NCBI RefSeq assembly: GCF_009380215.1
Contig: NZ_WHUG01000002.1
Span: forward strand, 434,001 to 498,000
Origin: Rugamonas aquatica
GTDB lineage: Bacteria > Pseudomonadota > Gammaproteobacteria > Burkholderiales > Burkholderiaceae_D
DNA length: 64,000 bases
Direction: 5' to 3'
Under the pieces are notes generated by a model. The model searched no databases. It was not told where the DNA came from and saw nothing but the letters and a program-made list of their open reading frames with translations. Numbering within the stretch: position 1 is the stretch's first letter; the number at the start of each line of letters is the position of its first letter. Both the position numbers and the translations under genes were made by a program. Shown here piece by piece: positions 26,144-34,662 of this stretch.

Positions 26144-27016
26144 ATGCTGCCAGCAATCGTCGTAGAAAATTTACCGCGCCTGACCCGCGCCATCCAGCAA
26201 CTGGCGGCCCATCCGGACGATGACGCCGCCTACGCGCTGGCCGATGAACTGACCGGCATCACTGCCATGGTGGCCGAGAAGTTCACCAACGACCGCACCG
26301 CCGACGGCATCCAGAAAGCACTGCAGCTGACGGTGGGCGGCGTGTCGCTGGGCCTGGACCACGCGCTGATGCACGAGGGCGATCTGGCGGCGCTGGACTT
26401 CCTGATCGAGCACGGCGCCGAGCATGCGTTCCAGATCGGCTTCCGCCTGATCAAGGAGCTGTCGGCCTTGCCGGAGGATGCGCTGGTCGGCGAGTACGAT
26501 ACCGATCCGGTGTACTCGGCCCGCCGCCTGCGCGACCTGTTCATCGATTTGTGCCAGACCGATCCGAATGAAAACTGGAACGGCCTGGAGCGATACGAGG
26601 TCATGCTCAAGCAGCGCAAGGAAGTGCAGGCCGTGGTGCGCCTGGCCGGCTGGCTGCGCCGCCACAACAGCGAAGGCCCGGTCAGCGATACCGATCTGAA
26701 CGCCGAGGGTGTGATTGCGCTGTCCATCATCTTCGCCATCGAAGGCGGTGGGCGCGTGGTGGCGCGCACCGGGCAGAAGGAGTTCGAGCGCTTCGTCAAG
26801 TCGGTGCGCAAGGCCAAGCCGGATTACGAGGAAGGCTGGGCGGCGCTGGTGGCCAAGGTGCCGGTGCAGCATCATCCGGTGCTGCTGGACCGTATCGCCA
26901 GCTATCGCAGCAGCTGCACGGTGATCCAGAATATCAAGGGCCGCACGGCGATGAAGACGCTGTTCGCGGAGCTGGAGAACTACGCCGGCTCCGAGCTGGA
27001 CGCGGACTACTCTTGA
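26144..27016 (+). CDS. Hypothetical protein of the J-domain operon, 290 aa
   Basis: The fourth gene of the operon, 14 bases after the third. An unrecognised mainly helical protein: LTRAIQQLAAHPDDDAAYALADELTG at the N-terminus, DFLIEHGAEHAFQIGFRLIKEL in the middle, and a C-terminal part with VVARTGQKEFERFVKSVRKAKPDY. Its N-terminal third has the look of a domain also present in the neighbouring two proteins (repeated small Ala/Leu helices), so the three might be distantly related; this was not tested. No signal peptide. Confidence 0.72.
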   Translation: MLPAIVVENLPRLTRAIQQLAAHPDDDAAYALADELTGITAMVAEKFTNDRTADGIQKALQLTVGGVSLGLDHALMHEGDLAALDFLIEHGAEHAFQIGFRLIKELSALPEDALVGEYDTDPVYSARRLRDLFIDLCQTDPNENWNGLERYEVMLKQRKEVQAVVRLAGWLRRHNSEGPVSDTDLNAEGVIALSIIFAIEGGGRVVARTGQKEFERFVKSVRKAKPDYEEGWAALVAKVPVQHHPVLLDRIASYRSSCTVIQNIKGRTAMKTLFAELENYAGSELDADYS

Positions 27017-27032
27017 TACAATATTAAATTTA

Positions 27033-28238
27033 ATGCAAAAACAATCTATGAAGTGGCCGCGCTCGTCGGCCGCGTGTGTGCTTGCAGGTCTGGCCCTCGT
27101 GCTGCAAGCTTGCGGTGGCGGTGGCGGCGGTGGTGGTGGGAATAGCCCTGCGGCGCAGACCGCGCCTGAGTTGACGATTACGTCGTTTTCTCCTACTTCC
27201 ATCAATAAGAGCTACAAAGATGGCCAGGGCGTTGCCGAGACAGCACTTTCCTTCAACGTCGCCTACACAGCCACTGCAGGCTGGCCGAACCCCTATGTTG
27301 TGATTGATGATCCTGACCGGGTGGTTGACGTTGCCGAGCTCCCCGATCTGTCGAGCAGTACCGCCACGCTGAGGTTTTACCTCGCATCCGAGATGCGACC
27401 GGGTTCCTACACGAGCCCGATCACCGTCCATGTATGCAAGGACTCATCTTGCACTGTCGAGTATGGAGGTTCGCCGATACGGATCAACAAGTCGATTCAG
27501 ATTGCCGGCCTGAAGCTCCCAAGTTCGGTGCTGCAGCTGAGCAGCGTATACCTTGAGCCTGCCGCGCCGGTTACGATGGCTATCCAGCCACCGGCTGGGG
27601 TCGTTTATGCTGCGGAGTTTGGCTTGGGGTTCGGCACCGACGGTTCGTCGCAGGATCGCTTGAGTCAATATGCGCTGCTTAGCCAAAGCGGCAGCAATGT
27701 GACGATCACCCCTACGGAGTATGCGAAGCGGCTGAAGCCTGGCAATTACAAAGGCTCGATCGAGTTTAGCGCAACTGGCTACAAGAAGCGGATCTTGCCG
27801 GTGGAGTGGAAGGTGGCCGTCCCCGCATCGGGAATGGTGCTGGAGACTTCCGATGTACGCATGGAGCACGTCGGATATTGCACGGAGGATAGCGCGATGA
27901 TCGTTAAGTTTGCGCTCGATGCCGGGGTTCAGGTGGATAAGCTGGCAATTACATACGACGCTGGCATCAACCGTGACATACTTGGCAAGCCGTTGGACTG
28001 GTTGACGCCTTCGGTGGCGTCGGATTTGACAGCCGACGGACCGCTCAAATCGGTGACGCGCGACGCCGCCGGCGGCTATGTGCTGAACCTTAATGTCACG
28101 ACAGGTAACGCTCCCAATGCGGCGTCGCCCAATTGCCTGCGCAATGGGACGTTCCGGGCCAATGTATTAATCGGTACAACCACCGCCGACAAGCAAAAGC
28201 ACGTGACTAACGTGCCGGTCGTGTTGCACTTTTTCTGA
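27033..28238 (+). CDS. Lipoprotein with poly-glycine linker and Ig-like repeats, function unknown
   Basis: A 401-residue exported lipoprotein. The signal peptide ends in LQAC with the acylated Cys27, followed by a run of about nine glycines. The rest is beta-rich with Ser/Thr/Pro and DDPDRVVDVAEL, SYTSPITVHVCKDSSC and similar elements, resembling tandem Ig-like (BACON-type) domains of large outer-surface lipoproteins. Cysteines occur in probable pairs. Base composition is visibly less GC-rich than the neighbours. It starts 16 bases after the J-domain operon, so it may be read through or carry its own promoter. Its end overlaps the convergent lysR gene by 32 bases. Confidence 0.72.
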   Translation: MQKQSMKWPRSSAACVLAGLALVLQACGGGGGGGGGNSPAAQTAPELTITSFSPTSINKSYKDGQGVAETALSFNVAYTATAGWPNPYVVIDDPDRVVDVAELPDLSSSTATLRFYLASEMRPGSYTSPITVHVCKDSSCTVEYGGSPIRINKSIQIAGLKLPSSVLQLSSVYLEPAAPVTMAIQPPAGVVYAAEFGLGFGTDGSSQDRLSQYALLSQSGSNVTITPTEYAKRLKPGNYKGSIEFSATGYKKRILPVEWKVAVPASGMVLETSDVRMEHVGYCTEDSAMIVKFALDAGVQVDKLAITYDAGINRDILGKPLDWLTPSVASDLTADGPLKSVTRDAAGGYVLNLNVTTGNAPNAASPNCLRNGTFRANVLIGTTTADKQKHVTNVPVVLHFF

Positions 28239-29157
28239 CCTGACTGTTGGCTTGGCCGGGGCGTCCCTCGCCGGCGGCCTCCGTTGCAATCGCGACGAAG
28301 GCCGCCACCAGCGGCGATACCTCATCCTTGCGCTGCGCCAGCAGCAGTGTGGTGTTGGCCTCCGGGTCCGCCAGCGGGCGGTAGCAGACGCCGCCCATGC
28401 GGATGATGTCGAAGGAGCTGGGCAGCACCGAAATGCCGCAACCCGCCGCCACCAGGCCGATGATGGTCGATGCTTCGTTCGCTTCCATGGCGATGGTCGG
28501 CAGGAAGCCGGCGGCGCGGCACAGCCGGAAAATCTGATAGTAAATCCCGGTGCCGGCCGTTTTCGGATACATGACGAATGCTTGTCCCTGAAGGTCGCTG
28601 ATGGCGACCTTTTTCTTTTTGGCCAGCGGATGGTCCAGCGGCAGCACCAGCGTCAGCGGATCGTGGCGCAGCACCGTCATGCTGACGGCGTCGGACACGG
28701 CCACCTCGGGCGGGCGCACCAGGCCCAGGTCCAGCGTGCGGCCGGCGATGGCTTCGAATTGCGGCACGGTCGACATTTCCAGCAGCGTCAGCGTCACGCC
28801 CGGGTAGCGCTGGCGGTAGCGGTTGACGATGGTGGCGAACAGCGGCGTCAGCGGCGTGGAGAAGGTGAAGCCCACGCGCAGTTCGCCGGCCTCGCCGCGC
28901 TCGGCGCGGCGCGCGGTCTGCACCGCCTGCTCGGACAGCGACAGCACGCGGCGGGCGTCGTCGAGGAATAGCTTGCCCGCTTCCGTCAGCCGCACCCAGC
29001 GCTTGCTGCGCTCCAGCAGCAGCGCGCCCACTTCCGCTTCCAGCATCTGGATCTGGTGGCTCAGCGGCGGCTGGCCGATGTGCAGACGCTCGGCCGCGCG
29101 CGTGAAGCTGAGCTCCTCGGCGACGGCGACGAAGTAGCGCAGGTGGCGTAATTCCAT
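28207..29157 (-). CDS. LysR family transcriptional regulator
   Basis: A 316-residue LTTR. The N-terminal winged helix is canonical: MELRHLRYFVAVAEELSFTRAAERL, then IGQPPLSHQIQMLEAEVG and a linker helix LFLDDARRVLSLSEQAVQ. The effector domain follows with LRVGFTFSTPLTP. It is divergent from an MFS gene with a 105-base gap between them, the usual arrangement for a regulator and its target exporter. The inducer is unknown. Confidence 0.93.
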   Translation of the reverse strand: MELRHLRYFVAVAEELSFTRAAERLHIGQPPLSHQIQMLEAEVGALLLERSKRWVRLTEAGKLFLDDARRVLSLSEQAVQTARRAERGEAGELRVGFTFSTPLTPLFATIVNRYRQRYPGVTLTLLEMSTVPQFEAIAGRTLDLGLVRPPEVAVSDAVSMTVLRHDPLTLVLPLDHPLAKKKKVAISDLQGQAFVMYPKTAGTGIYYQIFRLCRAAGFLPTIAMEANEASTIIGLVAAGCGISVLPSSFDIIRMGGVCYRPLADPEANTTLLLAQRKDEVSPLVAAFVAIATEAAGEGRPGQANSQVRKSATRPAR

Positions 29158-29262
29158 CTTTGTTATCTTTTTAAAGTATGAGTAACGGCTTAAATATATA
29201 TTGGACAGTGGTTCGGTGCAATCCTAAGATGCAGACATCGTACCTCTGAAGAGAGCTCCACC

Positions 29263-30519
29263 ATGTCCCCGAGCGCCGCCGCACTGCCTGCTTCTTCCGC
29301 GCCATCTGCAACCCGAGCCGTGCCGCACATCACCGTGGGCAGCCCCGAATTCAAGCGCAGCAGCCGCGCGCTGTTCTTCGGCGGCTTTTCGGCGTTCGCC
29401 TTGCTGTACAGCGTGCAGCCGCTGATGCCGGTGCTGTCACATGAGTTTGCGCTGAGCGCGGCGCAGAGCAGCATGGTGCTGTCGGTGTCGACCGGGGCGC
29501 TGGCGGTGTCGCTGGTGGCGTCGAGCGCGGTGTCGGAACGGGTGGGCCGCAAGCCGCTGATGGTGGCGGCGATGGTGATCGCGGCGCTGCTGACGATCTT
29601 GTGCGCGTTTGCGCAGAGCTACTCGCAGCTGCTGGTGATGCGGGCGACGCTGGGCGTGGCGCTGGGCGGCATGCCGGCGATCGCCATGGCCTATCTGGGC
29701 GAGGAGATGGAGCCGGCTTCGCTGGGGGTGTCGATGGGGCTGTACATCAGCGGCAGCGCGTTCGGCGGCATGGCGGGACGGGTGATCTCGTCGGTGCTGA
29801 GCGACCATTTCTCATGGCGGCTGGCGCTGGCGGCGGTGGGTGTGGCCGGCCTGCTGGCGGCCTGGGAGTTCTGGCGGTCCTTGCCGGCGTCGCGGCATTT
29901 CGTGCCGGTGCTTAGTGGCTGGCGCGCATTGCCGAGCGGCTTCCGCTTGCATCTGTCCGATGCGGGACTGCCCTGGTTGTTTGTGCTGTCCTTCCTGTTG
30001 ATGGGGAGTTTTATCAGCCTGTACAACTACATCGCCTATCGTTTGCTGGCCGCGCCGTTTCACTTTAGCCAGAGCCTGGTGGGGGCCGTGTCGTTCATGT
30101 ATCTGCTGGGGATTTACGGTTCGGTGTGGGCGGGGCGGCTGGCGGATCGGTACGGACGCCGCCATGTGCTGTGGGCGGTGATGACCATCATGTTCACTGG
30201 CCTGCTGCTGACCTTGTCGAACTGGCTGCCGCTGATTGTGGTTGGCGTGGCGCTGTTCACTTACGGTTTCTTCGCTTCGCACTCGATCGCCAGCAGCTGG
30301 GTAGGGCGGCGGGCGACCAGCAACAAGGCGCTGGCGTCGGCCTTGTATCTGTTCTTTTACTATCTCGGGTCCAGCGTGGTCGGTTCGGCGACGGGCGTGA
30401 TGTGGGGACGCGGCGGCTGGCCGGGCGTGGTGCTGGTGCTGGGCTGTACGCTGACGCTGGCGATGCTGGTGGCGCTGCGTCTGCGCCGGCTGGCGCCGCT
30501 GGGACAGGCCGAGCGCTGA
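29263..30519 (+). CDS. MFS transporter, YnfM-like
   Basis: A 418-residue twelve-helix major facilitator of the YnfM/arabinose-efflux type: GFSAFALLYSVQPLMPVLS in helix 1, SSAVSERVGRKPLMVAAM in loop 2-3 and GGMPAIAMAYLGEEM in helix 5 region. Divergent from lysR, probably controlled by it. Its stop abuts the stop of the convergent gene at 30520. Substrate unknown. Confidence 0.92.
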   Translation: MSPSAAALPASSAPSATRAVPHITVGSPEFKRSSRALFFGGFSAFALLYSVQPLMPVLSHEFALSAAQSSMVLSVSTGALAVSLVASSAVSERVGRKPLMVAAMVIAALLTILCAFAQSYSQLLVMRATLGVALGGMPAIAMAYLGEEMEPASLGVSMGLYISGSAFGGMAGRVISSVLSDHFSWRLALAAVGVAGLLAAWEFWRSLPASRHFVPVLSGWRALPSGFRLHLSDAGLPWLFVLSFLLMGSFISLYNYIAYRLLAAPFHFSQSLVGAVSFMYLLGIYGSVWAGRLADRYGRRHVLWAVMTIMFTGLLLTLSNWLPLIVVGVALFTYGFFASHSIASSWVGRRATSNKALASALYLFFYYLGSSVVGSATGVMWGRGGWPGVVLVLGCTLTLAMLVALRLRRLAPLGQAER

Positions 30520-31194
30520 TCATTTTGGGCAGAGGGTGTAGCTCTTGCGGCCGTCCGGGTGGACATGGATGCAGTAGGCGCCGACGGCGGTGATGATCTT
30601 GTAGACGCGTGTTTTGTCCTCGCCGTCTGGTCTGGTCAGTTCGACGATCCTGGCGCCCTGGTACCACTTCGGCGGCACCGCGTCGTGCGCGGCGTTGATG
30701 CCGCGTTCCAGGCGGGCTTGCTTGCTGTCCGGCGGCGGCTCCGGCGGGCGCTGCCGATAGCTTGCGCGCAATTCCTTGTCGATTTTTCCCACGTCCAGTT
30801 TGGCCTGGTTCAGGATGTCGCTGGCGCTCTGCGGGCGCGGCGGGGCTGGCGCCTGGGCGAATGGATCGGCAGGCAAAGTGGTTGCCGGCGGCTGCGGATC
30901 CGGCTGTGCGGCCGGCGTGTCGGGGGCCTTTGGGGGCGGGATGGCTTGCAGTGCCGGCGTGGCGATGGGCTGCGGTGCGGGTTTGCTCTGCGGTTTGCTT
31001 TGCGGTTTGCTTTGCGGTTGGCGCGGCGGCTTGAGGACGGGGCGGGCCATCGGCAGCAGCCACTGGATCTCTTCTCGGTGCGCGCGCGGCGCATCGGCCA
31101 TGTGCTGGCGCTGCATGAATGCATAGATGATCGCTATGTGCAGCAGTCCGGTGACAAGCAGTCCCGGCAGGTAGCTTCTTCGAGGTTTGATCAT
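30520..31194 (-). CDS. Membrane-anchored proline-rich protein, TonB-like architecture
   Basis: A 224-residue protein with one N-terminal membrane helix (YLPGLLVTGLLHIAIIYAFM, residues 7-26). A long Pro/Gln/Lys/Ala linker (residues 50-130) includes three tandem PQSKPQSK-type units. A C-terminal domain of about 90 residues ends with ITAVGAYCIHVHPDGRKSY and two cysteines (positions near 207 and 222). The helix-plus-proline-rich layout resembles TonB/TolA, but the C-terminal domain is not the TonB fold, and no exbB/exbD genes are near. Function unknown. Confidence 0.7.
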   Translation of the reverse strand: MIKPRRSYLPGLLVTGLLHIAIIYAFMQRQHMADAPRAHREEIQWLLPMARPVLKPPRQPQSKPQSKPQSKPAPQPIATPALQAIPPPKAPDTPAAQPDPQPPATTLPADPFAQAPAPPRPQSASDILNQAKLDVGKIDKELRASYRQRPPEPPPDSKQARLERGINAAHDAVPPKWYQGARIVELTRPDGEDKTRVYKIITAVGAYCIHVHPDGRKSYTLCPK

Positions 31195-31313
31195 GCCGGG
31201 AGGATAGCTTGCAAAATAGATATTTGTCCATCTTTTAACATCTTCTTACAAAGGCTGTAAGGCCAGGGCCGGCGGCGCGACCAAGGTGGATCGTACTGAG
31301 ACCTGGAGACGCC

Positions 31314-32072
31314 GTGAAGCATTTAATCCTGAGCCTGGCCGCTGCGGCCGCGCTGAACATTCCGCCTGCGCTGGCCGCCGGTTGCAGCGCGCAGAGTCCG
31401 GCCTACCGCATCGCGTTGCTGGAGTTGTACACGTCCGAGGGATGCAGCAGCTGTCCGCCGGCCGATCAGTATGTCAGCGGCTTGCGCGGCGAGGGCGTGG
31501 CGGCGCAGCAGGCGGTGCTGCTGTCCGAGCATGTCGACTACTGGAATTACATCGGCTGGAAAGATCCGTTCTCCAGCAAGACCTTTACCGAACGCCAGCG
31601 CTGGCTGAGCGATCTGGCCGGTTCGCGCACCATCTACACGCCCGAGATTTTTGTGGGCGGCAAGGAGCAGCGTGGTTGGCCGCGCGGCGTGGTGGATACG
31701 GTCAAGCGCATCAACGGTTTGGCGGCGCAGGCGGACATCGCCATCACACTGGGCGCGGCCGCTGCCGGTGGGCTGCCGGTTGCCGTCACGGCCAAGTCCG
31801 GGCGCGAGGGGAAGTTGTTTGTTGCGCTGGTCGAGAACGGTGTGGCCAGTCAGGTGAGGGCGGGCGAGAATCGCGGCCGTTTGCTGCGGCATGATTTCGT
31901 CGTGCGGGAGTGGCTGGCGCCGGTGCCGTTGTCGTCGGGCGGGGCCGTGGTCAGCCGGACTTTGCCGCTGCCGGCGGGCGCGGTGGCGGGCAGGCTGGGC
32001 ATCGCGGCCTTTGTGCAGACGGACAAGGGCGAGGTGTTGCAGGCGTTGGCTCTGCCGGTTTGCGGCGGCTAA
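31314..32072 (+). CDS. DUF1223 family protein, exported thioredoxin-like
   Basis: A 252-residue protein with a signal peptide (residues 1-22, ending LAA-G). The mature part begins with ALLELYTSEGCSSCPPAD, the DUF1223 signature with a CxxC-type pair Cys44 and Cys47. DUF1223 proteins have a thioredoxin-like fold and unknown function. HVDYWNYIGWKDPFSS is a second conserved block. The start is a GTG at 31314 because it gives a proper signal peptide. No partner gene adjacent. Confidence 0.88.
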   Translation: MKHLILSLAAAAALNIPPALAAGCSAQSPAYRIALLELYTSEGCSSCPPADQYVSGLRGEGVAAQQAVLLSEHVDYWNYIGWKDPFSSKTFTERQRWLSDLAGSRTIYTPEIFVGGKEQRGWPRGVVDTVKRINGLAAQADIAITLGAAAAGGLPVAVTAKSGREGKLFVALVENGVASQVRAGENRGRLLRHDFVVREWLAPVPLSSGGAVVSRTLPLPAGAVAGRLGIAAFVQTDKGEVLQALALPVCGG

Positions 32073-32202
32073 ATTTGAGGACGCGCTGATCTGCATCAGT
32101 GCCGCCGCGATCGGCGTTCGGTGCGTCGAAACTGGCGGCAGCCTCCACTGTCGAATCTGCACGGGCACGCCTGTGCCTGAGCAAACAGAGGAGGAGTTCA
32201 TC

Positions 32203-32538
32203 ATGCTGCAAACGAACGACATCCAGCATCGGTTTCATTTATTGGAGCAAGCGATAGGGCAGGCGGCGCAAGCCTGTTCGGCCGAACCCTACATCCCGGG
32301 CGAACTGCGCGACAGCATACAGCGCCTGGACCGGCAGTCCGATACGGCCAGGGAGGTGTTGCTGTCGCAGGATCAGTTGCGCATCCATAAACTGGTGCGC
32401 GAAATGGAGCGGCTAGCGGAGCGGGCCCGGCAGGTGTGCATCAACGTGCCGCGACTGTCGGCCCACATGCGCAGCGCGGTCAATTACATGCACGGGCAGG
32501 TCATGGAGCTCAAGCGGGACTTGCGCATCAGTTCGTAA
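32203..32538 (+). CDS. Small helical hypothetical protein, 111 aa
   Basis: A cytosolic protein of probable coiled-coil character: RFHLLEQAIGQAAQACS, DSIQRLDRQSDTAREVL, IHKLVREMERLAERARQV. The ATG at 32203 is preceded by AGAGGAGGAG, an excellent ribosome-binding site; the same frame stays open far upstream through the DUF1223 gene but is not coding there. No recognised domain. A GC-rich hairpin follows. Confidence 0.65.
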   Translation: MLQTNDIQHRFHLLEQAIGQAAQACSAEPYIPGELRDSIQRLDRQSDTAREVLLSQDQLRIHKLVREMERLAERARQVCINVPRLSAHMRSAVNYMHGQVMELKRDLRISS

Positions 32539-32549
32539 CCACAAGGAGG

Positions 32550-32572
32550 CAGGCCGCCTTCGTGGCGGCCTG
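32550..32572. terminator. Hairpin between convergent genes
   Basis: CAGGCCGCC (32550-32558) pairs with GGCGGCCTG (32564-32572) around TTCGT: a nine-base perfect stem between the ends of two convergent genes. There is no T run on either side, so it is a weak or factor-assisted terminator. Confidence 0.5.
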
Positions 32573-32583
32573 AACGGAAACGT

Positions 32584-33384
32584 TCAAGAGAACGAGTCTT
32601 TGGGAATCACGTGCCTGAAGGTCGGCTCGATGTTTTTCTCGTGCAGGTGCTGGATGATGTCTTCCAGCGTCGCGTCCTTCAGCAGCAGGCCGGCTGGCGC
32701 CGAATGCGGCGCTGGTGTTGGCGTCTTGTGCGTGCGTTCCTTGCCGTGCGGCGGGTGCATGACAGTGATGGCTTGCGTGAACTGCTTGTCGCTGATGCCT
32801 TGCAGTCCTTCCAGGAAGGCGGCCTGCGCCGCATACGGCGGCATCATCTCCAAGCCGGTGTCATCCGCAAACGATGCGCCCATGCCGGGATTGATGAACG
32901 CGGCCCAGGTGCCGCTGCCCATGTGCAGGCAGGGCGGCAGTTCGGCCGTGGTGCTGGTCAGCGTGTCGGGACGCAGGCCGATCTCTTCGTTCGGGATGTC
33001 GGGGAAGTAGGTCTTGCGCAGCAGGTGCAGGAAATGCTGCGCCTGGTTCAGCGGCACCGGCGTCTCCAGCGACAGCCACAGCGCATAGCCGTTGCCGCCG
33101 TTGATGCTGACCGCCGGCGCAGGCAAACCCAGCTGGTCTTGCAGCGCATTGGCCACGCCGCACAGGCGGTCCCAGTGCTGCAAGGCCGGCGCGTCGCCCA
33201 TGCGGTTGAAGTCGACGATCATCGTCCGCACCAGGCCGTTGTCGGAGACCAGGTTGAGGGCGATGGTCTTGTCGCCGCTCAGGTGCTGCGCCAGCATCTC
33301 AGGCGTGAGCTCGCCCGCTGGGAAGCATTCCTGGTCTTCCAGCAGGTACAGCCGCTTTAATTCCGCGATCAGTTTTTCCATCAT
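32584..33384 (-). CDS. Primase-like (AEP/TOTE-type) protein, function unknown
   Basis: A 266-residue protein. The block TIALNLVSDNGLVRTMIVDFNR (in pieces) followed by SINGGNGYALWLSLETPVPLNQAQHFL resembles the core of archaeo-eukaryotic primase-like domains, where a Dx[DN] strand is followed by a [SR]-x-G-[NG]-G-x-[HY]-x-W motif. The C-terminal 70 residues contain a Pro-rich linker and LKDATLEDIIQHLHEKNIEPTFRHV. No helicase or nuclease is fused. The start is either of two adjacent ATGs (33384 or 33381); the first overlaps the CoA-transferase stop as TAATG, so expression is coupled. AEP activity is inference. Confidence 0.6.
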   Translation of the reverse strand: MMEKLIAELKRLYLLEDQECFPAGELTPEMLAQHLSGDKTIALNLVSDNGLVRTMIVDFNRMGDAPALQHWDRLCGVANALQDQLGLPAPAVSINGGNGYALWLSLETPVPLNQAQHFLHLLRKTYFPDIPNEEIGLRPDTLTSTTAELPPCLHMGSGTWAAFINPGMGASFADDTGLEMMPPYAAQAAFLEGLQGISDKQFTQAITVMHPPHGKERTHKTPTPAPHSAPAGLLLKDATLEDIIQHLHEKNIEPTFRHVIPKDSFS

Positions 33385-34613
33385 TACAGCACTCCCTGTG
33401 CGCGCAGGGCGGCGATGTCTTCGTCGCTCTGGCCCAGCATGTCGCGCAGGATTTCGTCGGTGTGCTGGCCCAGCAGCGGCGGCGCGACGGCGTTGTCGGT
33501 CGGCGTCAGCGACATCTTCATCGGACTGCGCACCAGCCTGGTGGTGCCGGCGGTTGGATGCGGCACGTTCATCACCAGCTCGCGCGCCAGCACTTGCGGG
33601 TTTTTGTAGACGTCGTCGAGGTTGTTGATCGGGCCGCATGGTACGCCGACCGCTTCCAATTGGTCGATCCAGAAATCACGCGGCTGCGCCAACACCATCT
33701 CGGCCAGCAGCGGCACCAGCTCGTCGCGGTGCTTCACGCGCAGCGGATTGGTGGCGTAGCGCTCGTGCGTGGCGAGGTCGCTGCGGCCGCCCACTTCGAC
33801 GAACTTCTGATACTGGCCGTCGTTGCCGGTGGCGACGATGATGTAGCCGTCCGCGCACTGGAAGGTCTGGTAAGGCACGATGTTCGGATGTGCGTTGCCC
33901 CAGCGCTTGGGCGGCTTGCCGCTGTTGAGGTAGTTGCTGCCCATATTGGCCAGCATCGCCACCTGCACGTCCAGCAACGCCATGTCGATGTACTGGCCTT
34001 CGCCGCTGCGGTCGCGGTGGGTCAGCGCGGCGAGGATGGCGATGGTGGCGTACATGCCGGTCATCAGGTCGGTCAGCGCCACGCCGGCTTTCTGCGGGCC
34101 GCCGCCGGGCAGGTCGTCGCGCTCGCCGGTGACGGACATCAGGCCGCCCATGCCCTGGATCAGGAAGTCGTAGCCGGCGCGGTGCGCGTACGGGCCATCC
34201 TGGCCGAAGCCGGTCACGGAGCAGTAGACCAGATCGGGCTTGATGGCTTTCAGCGATTCATAATCGAGGCCGTAGCGCTTGAGCTGGCCGACCTTGAAGT
34301 TTTCCAGCACCACGTCGCAATGGCTGGCCAGCTCGCGTATCAGCGCCTGGCCGTCGGCGCTGGCGATGTCGATCGTGACGGAGCGCTTGCCGCGGTTGGC
34401 GGCCAGGTAGTAGGCCGCTTCGGTGGTGTCGTGGCCTTCGGCATCCTTGGCGTACGGCGGACCCCAGGCGCGGGTGTCGTCACCGCTGCCGGGACGCTCG
34501 ATCTTGATGACGTCGGCGCCGAGGTCGGCCAGATTCTGCGAGCACCACGGTCCCGCCAACACCCGGCTCAGGTCGAGGACGCGGATATGGCCTAGCGCTT
34601 TTGGTACTGTCAT
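33384..34613 (-). CDS. CaiB/BaiF family (type III) CoA-transferase
   Basis: A 409-residue protein that moves CoA between an acyl-CoA and a carboxylic acid. HIRVLDLSRVLAGPWCSQNLADLGADVIKIERP (in pieces) is the family N-terminus; AHRAGYDFLIQGMGGLMSVTGERDD contains the region of the catalytic Asp; the C-terminus carries GVPCGPINNLDDVYKNPQ. Formyl-CoA-transferase/FrC-like by length and order. No acyl-CoA ligase or hydratase is adjacent, so the acid is unknown. It is coupled to the primase-like gene by a one-base overlap. Confidence 0.92.
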   Translation of the reverse strand: MTVPKALGHIRVLDLSRVLAGPWCSQNLADLGADVIKIERPGSGDDTRAWGPPYAKDAEGHDTTEAAYYLAANRGKRSVTIDIASADGQALIRELASHCDVVLENFKVGQLKRYGLDYESLKAIKPDLVYCSVTGFGQDGPYAHRAGYDFLIQGMGGLMSVTGERDDLPGGGPQKAGVALTDLMTGMYATIAILAALTHRDRSGEGQYIDMALLDVQVAMLANMGSNYLNSGKPPKRWGNAHPNIVPYQTFQCADGYIIVATGNDGQYQKFVEVGGRSDLATHERYATNPLRVKHRDELVPLLAEMVLAQPRDFWIDQLEAVGVPCGPINNLDDVYKNPQVLARELVMNVPHPTAGTTRLVRSPMKMSLTPTDNAVAPPLLGQHTDEILRDMLGQSDEDIAALRAQGVL

Positions 34614-34662
34614 GATGTGTGTAACCTTTTGAGTAATCCAATCAGGCCGCTAGTGTAGTGGC

